From assembly GCA_965229625.1 (NCBI GenBank), contig CBDDJJ010000001.1, positions 992,001 through 1,056,000 on the forward strand: a stretch of 64,000 nt of DNA, given 5' to 3'. The stretch comes from JANQIO01 sp965229625 (GTDB taxonomy: Bacteria; Pseudomonadota; Gammaproteobacteria; Pseudomonadales; Halieaceae). The translations under genes were made by a program, and so were the position numbers. How positions within the stretch are numbered: position 1 is the first letter of the stretch; the number at the start of each line of letters is the position of its first letter. Below the pieces are notes generated by a model, which worked only from the letters and a program-made list of their open reading frames with translations, searched no databases and was not told the origin of the DNA. Below, one piece after another: positions 51,847 to 60,405 of the stretch.

Positions 51847-53595
51847 ATGCACGATCTCGTAATTCGCGGTGGCACCGTGGTTGATGGCAGCGGCGCAGAG
51901 CCGATCATCGCCGATGTCGCCATCGACGGTGACACCATCACCGCCATTGGTCCCAGCCTGCCCGCCGGCCGCGAAGAAATTGATGCCAGCGGCAAGGTGG
52001 TCGCCCCCGGCTTTGTGGATATCCACACCCACTACGACGGCCAGGCCACCTGGGACCCGGAAATGGCACCCTCTTCCTGGCACGGTGTCACCACCGTGGT
52101 GATGGGCAACTGCGGCGTGGGTTTTGCCCCCGCCAAACCGGAAAAGCACGACTGGCTGATCGGCCTCATGGAAGGGGTGGAAGACATCCCCGGCAGTGCA
52201 CTGGCAGAAGGCATCCAGTGGGACTGGGAGACCTTCCCGGAGTACATGGACGCCCTGGAGAAACTGCCACGCACCGTCGACGTCGGCACTCACGTCCCCC
52301 ACGGCGCAGTGCGCGCCTATGTGATGGGCGAGCGCGAAGAACGCAAGGAAGAACCCACCGAGACCGATATCGCCGCCATGTCGCAGATTGTTGAAGACGG
52401 TCTCAAGGCCGGCGCATTGGGTTTCTCCACCTCGCGCACCATTCTCCACAAGTCGGTAGACGGTGAACTGGTACCCGGCACGACCGCCACCAAGGAAGAG
52501 CTGATCGGTATCGGCCGCGCCATGGGCCGCACCAGCTTTGGCGTGTTTGAAATGGCCAGCGACCTGAACAGGGAGTGGAAGGAATTCGAATGGATGGGCG
52601 ACCTCAGCCGCGAGACCGGGCTGCCGGTGACGTTCGCCGCCCTGCAGTCGCCACTCAAGCAACTGCCGCTGGAAGAGCAGATTGCTGAGATGCGCGCCCA
52701 GAACGCGGCCGGCGCCAATATCGTGGCGCAGATTGCCCTGCGCGGTAACGGCGTGCTTATGGGCTGGCAGACCACCTTCCACCCCTTCAGCTTCAAGCCG
52801 GCCTGGCTCGAGATCCAGGACCTGCCCTGGGAAGAGCAGTTCGCCGCTCTCAAGGATCCGGCCTTCAAGGCGTGTCTCATCGAGCAGGAGTCCTGCTATC
52901 CGGATTCAGACCTGCGCTTCCTGGCCGAATTGATCGCCGGCGCCTGGAACCTGCTGTACGAGATGGGTGACGGTTTCCAGTACGAACCCACCCAGGAGGA
53001 AACCCTGCAGGCCGGCGCCGAGCGCGCAGGCATGTCGGGAGATGAATACGCCTACGAGGTATTGATGCGGGATGAGGGCACCGGCTTTATCTACTTCCCC
53101 ATTCTCAACTACAAGGACGGCAACCTCGACTTCCTGGAAGACCTGCAGCGCTCCGAGGACTGTGTGAATTCCCTGTCGGACGGCGGCGCCCACTGCGGCA
53201 CCATCTGCGACGCGGCCTCGCCGACGTTCATGCTGGAATACTGGGTACGCGACCGCGCCAGGGGTAACCTGACCCTGGCCCAGGCCATCAAGCGCCAGTG
53301 TCGCGACACCGCCCTGCTGTACGGGCTGGAAGACCGCGGCCTGCTGGCCCAGGGCTACCTCGCTGACATCAACGTGATTGACATGGACAAGCTCAAGCTG
53401 GGCAAGCCGTGGCTCGCGTTCGACCTGCCTGCGGGCGGCAAGCGCCTGCTGCAGAAAGCTGACGGCTACGAGTTCACCATCAAGTCAGGCCAGGTCACCT
53501 TCAGGAACGGTGAAATGCAGGGGCCGACCCCTGGTGGCGTGATCCGCGGCCCGCAGGCCGCGCCTGGCCAGACGGCCGCCAACGCCAGCGCCTGA
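51847..53595 (+). CDS. Amidohydrolase, N-acyl-D-amino-acid deacylase-like
   Basis: A 582-residue metal-dependent hydrolase of the D-aminoacylase branch. It begins MHDLVIRGGTVVDGSGAEPI, has the metal motif DIHTHYDGQATWDP, the Cys ligand region VVMGNCGVGFAP, and the C-terminal DGGAHCGTICDAASPTFML with LAQGYLADINVID. This size and the N-acyl-D-amino-acid deacylase pattern are common in actinobacteria and proteobacteria, where the true substrates are mostly unknown. AGGAGG precedes the ATG. It follows the divergent SDR; a link to the monooxygenase cassette is possible. Confidence 0.92.
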   Translation: MHDLVIRGGTVVDGSGAEPIIADVAIDGDTITAIGPSLPAGREEIDASGKVVAPGFVDIHTHYDGQATWDPEMAPSSWHGVTTVVMGNCGVGFAPAKPEKHDWLIGLMEGVEDIPGSALAEGIQWDWETFPEYMDALEKLPRTVDVGTHVPHGAVRAYVMGEREERKEEPTETDIAAMSQIVEDGLKAGALGFSTSRTILHKSVDGELVPGTTATKEELIGIGRAMGRTSFGVFEMASDLNREWKEFEWMGDLSRETGLPVTFAALQSPLKQLPLEEQIAEMRAQNAAGANIVAQIALRGNGVLMGWQTTFHPFSFKPAWLEIQDLPWEEQFAALKDPAFKACLIEQESCYPDSDLRFLAELIAGAWNLLYEMGDGFQYEPTQEETLQAGAERAGMSGDEYAYEVLMRDEGTGFIYFPILNYKDGNLDFLEDLQRSEDCVNSLSDGGAHCGTICDAASPTFMLEYWVRDRARGNLTLAQAIKRQCRDTALLYGLEDRGLLAQGYLADINVIDMDKLKLGKPWLAFDLPAGGKRLLQKADGYEFTIKSGQVTFRNGEMQGPTPGGVIRGPQAAPGQTAANASA

Positions 53596-53601
53596 AGCAC
53601 A

Positions 53602-53624
53602 GCGGGCGGCACCACGCCGCCCGC
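53602..53624. terminator. Bidirectional hairpin between the amidohydrolase and cydB
   Basis: GCGGGCGGC (53602-53610) and GCCGCCCGC (53616-53624) form a perfect 9-bp stem with loop ACCAC between two convergent genes. T-runs are absent on both sides. Confidence 0.55.
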
Positions 53625-53634
53625 GCGAGTCGCA

Positions 53635-54627
53635 CTAGTCGTAAGACAGGGCCGTCGCCTTGCCGGCGAAGATTCTGTAAACGAATACGGTGTAAGCCGC
53701 AATCAGTGGCAAAGTCACGGCCACTCCCCAGAAGATGAACTGCAGTGAACTGGTGGCGGCAGCCGCCTCCCACAGCGTCATACGGCCAATGATGATGTAG
53801 GGGTAAATACTGTAGGCCAGGCCGATGGCGGCCATCAGGCAAATTACGATCAGCGCAACGAACAGCAGCCAGCCGTAGCCCGCCTCCAGCACGTCCACAC
53901 GCTGCAGCAGCCAGCCAATACCGGCGTACACCAGCACGCAGGTCACCGGGATCGGCGCCAGTCCAATCGCATTGGGCAGGGTAAACCAGCGGGCCGCAAT
54001 CTCCGCGCTCACCAACGGCGTGGCAATCGACACCAGCACCAGCGCAAACCCCATGGGCAGCAGCGCGCGCCGGCACCAGCCAACCGCTTTCTGGAACAAA
54101 CCGCCTTCCGTCTTTATCAGCAGCCAGGCGCCGCCCAGCATCACATACAAGGCCGGCAGCGCCAGCGCGATGAGTGCCGCAAACCCCCGGCTGGTGGCCG
54201 TGGATTCCAGCCCGGTGATGTAGGCACCCAGCATCCAGCCCTGGGCCATGGCCGACACCAGCGAGCCGACAAAGAACGCCCTGTTCCAGAGTTCCTTGCG
54301 ATGATCACCGGCCTTGACCCGGAAGTCGAAAGCCACGCCGCGTAAAATCAGGCCAAACAGCATGATCGTTACCGGCAGGTACAAGGACGTCAGCACGATG
54401 CCGTGCGCCTGGGGAAAGGCAATCAGCAATACACCGACGCCGAGCACCAGCCAGGTTTCATTGGCATCCCAGAACGGCCCAATGCTGGCCACCATAATGT
54501 CTTTCTCTGCGTCATTGGCCAGTGGCAGCAGAATGCCTATGCCGAGATCGAAACCATCGAGAATCACATACAGCAACAGCGACAGGCCCATGGCCATCAC
54601 AAAGAACAACGGTAGAAACTCTGCCAT
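53635..54627 (-). CDS. cydB: Cytochrome bd ubiquinol oxidase subunit II
   Basis: A 330-residue, eight- or nine-segment membrane protein of the CydB/CioB family. The N-terminal LLYVILDGFDLGIGILLPLA and ETWLVLGVGVLLIAFPQAHG are diagnostic. With CydA it forms the quinol oxidase that reduces O2 at high affinity. The ATG overlaps the cydA stop by one base. A third small CydX-type gene is not seen between it and the terminator hairpin. Confidence 0.95.
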   Translation of the reverse strand: MAEFLPLFFVMAMGLSLLLYVILDGFDLGIGILLPLANDAEKDIMVASIGPFWDANETWLVLGVGVLLIAFPQAHGIVLTSLYLPVTIMLFGLILRGVAFDFRVKAGDHRKELWNRAFFVGSLVSAMAQGWMLGAYITGLESTATSRGFAALIALALPALYVMLGGAWLLIKTEGGLFQKAVGWCRRALLPMGFALVLVSIATPLVSAEIAARWFTLPNAIGLAPIPVTCVLVYAGIGWLLQRVDVLEAGYGWLLFVALIVICLMAAIGLAYSIYPYIIIGRMTLWEAAAATSSLQFIFWGVAVTLPLIAAYTVFVYRIFAGKATALSYD

Positions 54628-55982
54628 CAGGCCAGCCCCTCCGCGGCGGGTGGGCTGTACCCCGATGGCGACGCCGGCCGGGCGCGTGGCGAACGCGTGG
54701 CCAGGTATCGCAGGGCCTGTATATAGGAGACCAGCAGGAACAGGTACAAACCGATATAACCAAACAGCGTGCCGCCAAGGGTCGCTGTTGCATGGTCAGC
54801 GACCACGTCAGCCGTTGACAGCAGACCGCTGACGATCCATGGCTGGCGGCCGATTTCGGTCACATACCAACCCGCCAGGGTGGCCACCCAGCCGGAAAAG
54901 GTCATCAGCGAAAGTGCCAGCAACAATCGGTCGCCAGGCTCCCTGCCCCGCCAATAGGTCCAGGCTCCCCACCAGGAGACGAGCAACATCAGCCCGCCCG
55001 TGGCCAGCATCACCCGGAACGACCAGAACACGGGCGCCACCGGCGGATGTTCACCGGGAAACTCATTCAGGCCCAGCACCTCACCGTCCAGCTCATGGGT
55101 CAGGATGAGGCTTGCCGCGTAGGGGATTTTGACTGCAAAACGCGTTTCCTGGCGCTCTTCGTCAGGCCAGCCAAACACGGTGAAAGCGGCACCCTTTTCC
55201 GTGTGCCAGACACCCTCCATGGCGGCAATCTTGGCAGGCTGGTGTTCCAGGGTGTTCAGGCCGTGGAAGTCGCCCGCGAGGATCTGCAACGGTATCGCCA
55301 CGGCTGCCAGCAGCACCCCCGTGCGCATCCCTTTCCAGGTAGCCGGGCCTTCAACTCCGGCGCGAGCACGCCATGCGGAAATACCAGCCACCAGAAACGC
55401 TGCCGTGAGGAAACTGGCCAGCAGCACATGCACGAAACGATACGGAAAGGAGGGATTGAAGATGATTTCCAGCCAGCTCTCCGCAACGAACTGGCCGTTC
55501 ACAATTGCGTAACCGGCAGGCGTCTGCATCCAGGAATTGAGCGCCAGGATCCAGAACGCGGAAATCGTAGTACCCAGGGCCACCAGGAAGGTGGCAATCA
55601 GGTGCAGGCGATTCGAGACGCGCCGTTTTCCAAAGAGCATGATGCCAAGAAACGACGCCTCCAGGAAAAACGCCGTCAGCACTTCATAGCCCAGCAGTGG
55701 GCCGGCAATGTTGCCGGCTCTTTGCATGAATCCCGGCCAATTGGTGCCAAACTGGAAACTCATGGTGATGCCGGACACCACGCCCAGGGCGAAGGTCAGC
55801 GCAAACACCTTGACCCAGAAACTGTAGGCATCCTCCCAGCCCTTATCGCCGCTGAGCGTGTAGCGGCAGCGAAAATACAGCAGCACCCAGGCCAGGCCAA
55901 TGGTGATGGTCGGAAACAGGATGTGGAAGCTGATATTGGCGGCGAACTGGATGCGCGCCAGGACAAAGGGGTCGAACGCCAT
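54627..55982 (-). CDS. cydA: Cytochrome bd ubiquinol oxidase subunit I (short Q-loop type)
   Basis: A 451-residue CydA/CioA. Haem b595 His is seen in ISFHILFPTITIGLAWVLLY, the quinol loop in AGDFHGLNTLEHQPAKIAAM, and the GRQPW motif in WYVTEIGRQPWIVSGLL. The short length places it in the short Q-loop (cyanide-insensitive, CioA) group rather than the E. coli long-loop type. GAGGAGG precedes the ATG. It is divergent from the exported hydrolase and lies near bchE, whose product works at low oxygen; oxygen scavenging by this oxidase could support that, though this is inference. Confidence 0.94.
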   Translation of the reverse strand: MAFDPFVLARIQFAANISFHILFPTITIGLAWVLLYFRCRYTLSGDKGWEDAYSFWVKVFALTFALGVVSGITMSFQFGTNWPGFMQRAGNIAGPLLGYEVLTAFFLEASFLGIMLFGKRRVSNRLHLIATFLVALGTTISAFWILALNSWMQTPAGYAIVNGQFVAESWLEIIFNPSFPYRFVHVLLASFLTAAFLVAGISAWRARAGVEGPATWKGMRTGVLLAAVAIPLQILAGDFHGLNTLEHQPAKIAAMEGVWHTEKGAAFTVFGWPDEERQETRFAVKIPYAASLILTHELDGEVLGLNEFPGEHPPVAPVFWSFRVMLATGGLMLLVSWWGAWTYWRGREPGDRLLLALSLMTFSGWVATLAGWYVTEIGRQPWIVSGLLSTADVVADHATATLGGTLFGYIGLYLFLLVSYIQALRYLATRSPRARPASPSGYSPPAAEGLA

Positions 55983-56124
55983 ATGCCCTCCTCTTTGGAC
56001 ACCTCTTTATACGCCGGTTTGACCAGATTCGACGGGATTTTCACCATGACATTGGCGCATGTTTGATATGTGCGGGGGTAATAAAATAGAGTCTGTCAGG
56101 ATTTTCACGCCCGGGGAGCCAACC

Positions 56125-57312
56125 ATGGCGAATCCCTACCATCGCGCGTTCGTGCTCTTGTTCGCTTTTTTCACCCTGGATTTGTCCTCTGGCCTGTGCA
56201 GTGTTGAAGCAGAAGAGGACACCAATTCAGAAGCGCTGTATTGGCAGCGGCTAGGCGAGATTCGCGCAGAGAGACACTACCCTGCCGATGTGGCCCGGGG
56301 CACCTTCAAGGGTTCTCACCAGGTTGAGGGTTTTGAAGAGACCTTCCACTACGTCGTCGACGTTCCGGATACCTATGATCCCGAGCAGAAGATGGATTTA
56401 CATATCTATCTTCACGGGGGTGTGGGGATGTCGGCCAATCGCATCTCCACAAGGAAGATGAATCGCCTGAAAAAGCTGAGAGTCGGCGGTGCAATTTCGG
56501 TCTATCCGAGCGCCTGGAGCTCGGCAAAATGGTGGTACGAATCCCAGACCAGGAACATTGTGGAAATCATCAAAATCGTAAAGGCGAGCTACAACATCGA
56601 CGAAAACAGGGTATTCCTGCATGGCCTCTCCGATGGCGCGGGAGGTGCCTACTACTTTGCCTCGCATCTGCCCACCCCATTCGCAGGCTTTGTCGCCCTG
56701 ATCGGCTCTCCCCACGTTTTACGTTCCAGGCACAGAGTCTTTGGAACCACCTTTCCCGGCAATTTCATCAACAAACCCATCTTTGCCTTAAATACCAAAG
56801 ATGATCAGTTCTTTCCCGCAGATTCCGTGGTGCCCCTGTTTGACGCCGTAAACAGCATGGGTGGCGATATCACTTATTTCGTTGAGCGCGGAGAGCACTA
56901 CGGCATGCCGTGGCTCGCCAGCCGGAAGAAGGACTACGAGAGTTTTGTCGCCAAATACACGCGCGATCCCTACCCCGATTCCCTGTATTGGCAGATAGAG
57001 GAGGGCGGGGAATTTGAGCGAATTCACTGGCTGATCCTGCATGGCACGCTGGGTGGTGACACGGAAAGTGCTTTGGTTGCAAATAAGTCTGGCAACGCGG
57101 TCTATCTCAGCTCAAATAACGTCGCCGCTGCCACTTTGCTGATTTCATCTGACCATTTCGATCTGAGTGAGAATGTTCAGGTGTGGTCCAACGAAGTACT
57201 TGTTTTTGATGAAAAAATTACCCCCGATGTGCGTGTGCTCGACAAGTGGTTCAAGCTGGACCAGGACCGGAGCATGTTGTTTGCACAGGAGATCTACCTG
57301 GATGCGCTCTAG
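56125..57312 (+). CDS. Exported alpha/beta hydrolase-like protein
   Basis: A 395-residue protein with a signal peptide (MANPYHRAFVLLFAFFTLDL, cleavage around residue 33) and an alpha/beta-hydrolase core: DLHIYLHGGVGMS near residue 95, and the nucleophile elbow HGLSDGAGGAYYF (G-x-S-x-G). His in RGEHYGMPW and an upstream Asp complete the likely triad. This resembles secreted esterase or depolymerase-like enzymes. The C-terminal 90 residues form a separate domain without a known match. GGGGAG lies six bases before the ATG at 56125; the frame opens at 56059. Confidence 0.82.
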   Translation: MANPYHRAFVLLFAFFTLDLSSGLCSVEAEEDTNSEALYWQRLGEIRAERHYPADVARGTFKGSHQVEGFEETFHYVVDVPDTYDPEQKMDLHIYLHGGVGMSANRISTRKMNRLKKLRVGGAISVYPSAWSSAKWWYESQTRNIVEIIKIVKASYNIDENRVFLHGLSDGAGGAYYFASHLPTPFAGFVALIGSPHVLRSRHRVFGTTFPGNFINKPIFALNTKDDQFFPADSVVPLFDAVNSMGGDITYFVERGEHYGMPWLASRKKDYESFVAKYTRDPYPDSLYWQIEEGGEFERIHWLILHGTLGGDTESALVANKSGNAVYLSSNNVAAATLLISSDHFDLSENVQVWSNEVLVFDEKITPDVRVLDKWFKLDQDRSMLFAQEIYLDAL

Positions 57313-57352
57313 CATGCGTTAACGCCTGGCAGGCGATGCGCATACCCATACC

Positions 57353-57366
57353 TTGACTAGGGTCAA
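57353..57366 (+). promoter_or_regulatory. FNR/Anr-like box upstream of bchE
   Basis: TTGACTAGGGTCAA is a perfect dyad TTGAC-N4-GTCAA, the form of the FNR/FnrL/Anr site. Its centre lies 41.5 bases before a start at 57401, the class II activator position, and TAATAT at 57388-57393 fits as the -10 box. Confidence 0.75.
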
Positions 57367-57373
57367 GATATGT

Positions 57374-57404
57374 TTACACTATGAGTGTAATATATACTTT
57401 ACAC
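57374..57404 (+). promoter_or_regulatory. PpsR/CrtJ-like operator overlapping the bchE promoter
   Basis: TGT-N12-ACA (57386-57403) matches the PpsR/CrtJ consensus and is extended as GTGTAA-N8-TTACAC (57385-57404). A third arm, TTACAC at 57374-57379, makes a second dyad with the same GTGTAA. The array covers the predicted -10 box and start of transcription, as expected for an aerobic repressor. Confidence 0.65.
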
Positions 57405-57422
57405 TTTTCATGGGGCGGTCCC

Positions 57423-59054
57423 ATGCGCATCCTGCTTATCCATCCGAATTACCGCTCCGGCGGCGCTGAGATCGCCGGCAACTGGCCTCCCGCCTGGGTG
57501 GCCTATCTTTCAGGACCCCTGAAAGCAGCGGGCTATACCGATATCCACTTCGTCGACGCCATGACCAATGACCTGGGCGACGAGGAAATCACCGAGAAGC
57601 TCAAGGAGATCTCACCCGACATTGTCGGCGTCACCGCCATCACCCCCTCCATTTACTCGGCGGAACGAGTGCTGGAGCTTGCGAAAGAACACTGCCCGGA
57701 CGCCCTGCGGGTGCTGGGCGGCATCCACGCCACCTTCATGTACAAGCAGGTGCTGAGCGAGGCGCCCTGGGTGGATGTGATCGTGCGCGGTGAGGGCGAG
57801 GAAATCCTGCTGGATGTGGTACGCGCCTTCGATGCCGGCAACTTTGAAGAGCAACGAGGAGATATCCGCGGCCTGGCCTACCGTGACGGCGACGAGATCG
57901 TGGCCACGCCGGCCGCCCCCACCATCAAAGATCTGGACGCCATCGAGCCGGACTGGACCCTGCTGGAGTGGGCGAAGTACACCTATATCCCGCTCAACAC
58001 CCGGGTCGCCATTCCCAACATGGCGCGGGGCTGCCCCTTTACCTGTTCGTTCTGCTCCCAGTGGAAGTTCTGGCGCGACTACCGGGTACGTGACCCGCTC
58101 AAGGTCGTGGACGAAATCGAGAAGCTGCACAAGGAGCAGGACGTGGGCTTCTTCATCCTCGCCGACGAGGAACCCACCATCAATCGCAAGAAGTTCATCC
58201 AGTTCTGCGAAGAGCTGATTCGTAGAGACCTGCCAGACAAGGTGAAATGGGGCATCAATACCCGGGTTACCGACATCCTGCGCGACGAGGAACTGCTGCC
58301 GCTGTACCGGAAGGCCGGCCTGGTGCACGTGAGCCTGGGCACCGAGGCCGCTGCCCAGATGAAGCTCGACCAGTTCAACAAGGAAACCAAGGTCGAGGAC
58401 AACCGTCGCGCCATCCAACTGCTGCGTGAAGCGGATATCTTTGTCGAGGCCCAGTTCATCGTGGGCCTGGACAACGAGACCCCCGAGACCCTTGAGGAAA
58501 CCTACCGCATGGCCTGGGACTGGCAGCCGGATCTCGCCAACTGGGCCATGTACACCCCCTGGCCGTTCACGCCCCTGTTCCAGGAGCTGGGCGACAAGGT
58601 CGAGGTGTTCGATTTCTCGCGCTACAACTTCGTTACACCGATCATGAAGCCTGCCGCCATGGACCGCGCCACCCTGCTCGACCGGGTGATGAACAACTAC
58701 CGGCGCTTCTACATGAAAAAAGCCCTGTTCCACTATCCCTGGCGCGGCACGGGTTTCCGGCGCCGCTACCTGCTGGGCTGCCTCAAGGCCTTTGCCAAGG
58801 CCGGCTTCAGCCGCACGTTTTACGACCTCGGCAAGAACAACTACTGGGGTCCGCAGGCCAAGGGCAAGGTGGACTTCAAGTTTGATACCAATCGCAAGAT
58901 TGCGCGCGCCCAGCTCGACGATTGGGAAGCCGCCGCCGACCGGGCGGCCCGGGCCCGGGCGCGTAAACAGTCCATGCTGGCGACTCCCGACGACCAGGTC
59001 ATTGCCAAGGCCTGTGGCGGCGGCGAGGAGCAGCTGGAGGAGCTGATCTCATGA
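57423..59054 (+). CDS. bchE: Mg-protoporphyrin IX monomethyl ester cyclase, anaerobic (oxygen-independent)
   Basis: A 543-residue B12-binding radical-SAM enzyme that closes the isocyclic ring in bacteriochlorophyll synthesis. The N-terminus MRILLIHPNYRSGGAEIAGN (B12 domain, ending near GIHATFM and VRGEGEE) and ARGCPFTCSFCSQWKFW (CX3CX2C, residues about 203-210) are the diagnostic motifs. The start at 57423 is chosen because upstream in-frame codons lie within the operator. bchJ overlaps its stop by four bases. The gene implies that the organism makes bacteriochlorophyll; no other bch gene is in the window. Confidence 0.95.
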   Translation: MRILLIHPNYRSGGAEIAGNWPPAWVAYLSGPLKAAGYTDIHFVDAMTNDLGDEEITEKLKEISPDIVGVTAITPSIYSAERVLELAKEHCPDALRVLGGIHATFMYKQVLSEAPWVDVIVRGEGEEILLDVVRAFDAGNFEEQRGDIRGLAYRDGDEIVATPAAPTIKDLDAIEPDWTLLEWAKYTYIPLNTRVAIPNMARGCPFTCSFCSQWKFWRDYRVRDPLKVVDEIEKLHKEQDVGFFILADEEPTINRKKFIQFCEELIRRDLPDKVKWGINTRVTDILRDEELLPLYRKAGLVHVSLGTEAAAQMKLDQFNKETKVEDNRRAIQLLREADIFVEAQFIVGLDNETPETLEETYRMAWDWQPDLANWAMYTPWPFTPLFQELGDKVEVFDFSRYNFVTPIMKPAAMDRATLLDRVMNNYRRFYMKKALFHYPWRGTGFRRRYLLGCLKAFAKAGFSRTFYDLGKNNYWGPQAKGKVDFKFDTNRKIARAQLDDWEAAADRAARARARKQSMLATPDDQVIAKACGGGEEQLEELIS

Positions 59055-59656
59055 ATGCCCCACTCCCCAGGGAAGCTGCCGCCCCGGCGCGCATCGGCCC
59101 CAACAGCGTGTTACAGCTGGTGCCACTGCTGGATGACCGGCTCGGCACCGGCCCGCGAGAAATGCTGCTGGCGCAGTCCGGCCTGACCGAGCTGCCCACC
59201 GATGAGGGCCTGATGGAAGAAGGTCCGGCGGCCGCCCTGCACCAGGCGGTGCGCGCCACCTACCCGGACCTGGCCGCCGACCTCACCCGGCGTGCAGGCT
59301 TACACACAGCGGACTACATCATCAGCCACCGTATGCCCGGCGTGGTGATGCACCTGCTGCAACACTCGCCACCCTGGTTGAGTGCGCCGCTGCTGGCCAA
59401 GACCATCGAGAAACACGCCTGGACGTTTGCCGGGTCAGGCCACTTTGTGGTGGCCAGCAAGCGCCCTCTGGTTTTCGAGCTGTATGACAACCCGGTGGTG
59501 CGCGGCGAACAGGCCGACGCGCCGATCTGCCACTGGCACGCCGCGGTGTTCCAGCGCCTGTTCAACAGCCTGGTCGATAAAGACATCACCTGCCAAGAAA
59601 CCGCCTGCTGTGCAACGGGCAGCGACTGCTGCCGCTTCGAACTCGATCTGGGTTAA
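59051..59656 (+). CDS. bchJ: Bacteriochlorophyll 4-vinyl reductase-like protein (V4R domain)
   Basis: A 201-residue protein with the V4R domain: NSVLQLVPLLDDRLG near the start and CHWHAAVFQRLFNSLVDKDI followed by the Cys-rich CQETACCATGSDCCRFEL at the C-terminus. BchJ was proposed as the 8-vinyl reductase; later work suggests that it instead assists pigment synthesis, possibly as a carrier of intermediates. It is translationally coupled to bchE by a four-base overlap (ATGA). Confidence 0.9.
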   Translation: MNAPLPREAAAPARIGPNSVLQLVPLLDDRLGTGPREMLLAQSGLTELPTDEGLMEEGPAAALHQAVRATYPDLAADLTRRAGLHTADYIISHRMPGVVMHLLQHSPPWLSAPLLAKTIEKHAWTFAGSGHFVVASKRPLVFELYDNPVVRGEQADAPICHWHAAVFQRLFNSLVDKDITCQETACCATGSDCCRFELDLG

Positions 59657-59704
59657 CGTTTCTTCATCCAGCACCCCTGGGTTTGGCGTTATGCTAGGCC
59701 CAGC

Positions 59705-60352
59705 ATGGACCTCACCTATTCACTAGCCATTGCCGCTACCCTGGCCTTTTCGGTCACCGGCGTGCTGGCTGCGCGTATCCAGCAACTCGACATCATCGGC
59801 GTCACCGTCGTGGGTGTCGTGACGGCGGTGGGCGGCGGCACCATACGCGACATCATTCTCGACGTACCGGTGTTCTGGATCGAGGACAGCCGCTACCTGC
59901 TGGCGGCGACGCTGGCAGCGCTTGTCACCTTCGCCTTCAACGACCTGATTCACCGCGGTTATCGCTGGTTCCTGTACATGGATGCCCTCGGGGTGGCGCT
60001 GTTTGCCGCCCTGGCTGTCATGAAAACCCTGGCGCTGGGCCTGGACAGCGCCCACGCGGTGGTCATGGGCGTAATCACTGGTATCGGCGGCGGCATCATT
60101 CGCGACGTGCTGCTCAATCGCCCTACCCTCATCGTTTCGCGAGAACTGTACGCAACCCCCATCTGCCTGGGCGTTGGGCTGCAGTTGGCGCTGCTGAAGC
60201 TGGGTCTGTTGAGTGGCCAGCAGGCGGTCATCGCCGGCGTGGCAGCCATCTTCAGCTTTCGCGCCGCCGCCATCTATTTCCACTGGCATATGCCGGATTT
60301 GCTGACCCTCAGCAACCGCCCCCCGCCGAGCCAGGGCGACGACCCGTCGTGA
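59705..60352 (+). CDS. TRIC cation channel family (UPF0126) membrane protein
   Basis: A 215-residue, seven-segment protein made of two related halves, GVVTAVGGGTIRDIIL and GVITGIGGGIIRDVLL, which is the UPF0126/bacterial TRIC pattern. Members have been proposed to conduct cations or move glycine or other small solutes. It follows bchJ by 48 bases and may be read through from it, though a link to photosynthesis is not established. Confidence 0.92.
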   Translation: MDLTYSLAIAATLAFSVTGVLAARIQQLDIIGVTVVGVVTAVGGGTIRDIILDVPVFWIEDSRYLLAATLAALVTFAFNDLIHRGYRWFLYMDALGVALFAALAVMKTLALGLDSAHAVVMGVITGIGGGIIRDVLLNRPTLIVSRELYATPICLGVGLQLALLKLGLLSGQQAVIAGVAAIFSFRAAAIYFHWHMPDLLTLSNRPPPSQGDDPS

Positions 60353-60405
60353 ACCTGAATGCGTGCCAGAACCGACTACGACGTGCCTGATCACAGGAGG
60401 CCAAC

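Noticed and set aside
51811..52782. A 323-codon open frame on the minus strand
   Set aside because: It lies wholly opposite the amidohydrolase at 51847, has no start signal or recognisable family, and is His/Gly-rich as expected of the antisense of GC-rich coding sequence.
56019..56032. Possible FNR-like site upstream of cydA (TTGAC-N4-TTCGA)
   Set aside because: Only one half matches; the second half deviates at several positions, so it is not better than chance, unlike the bchE site.
57612..58733. A 373-codon open frame on the minus strand opposite bchE
   Set aside because: bchE is certain from its motifs; the antisense frame has shadow composition and no family signature.
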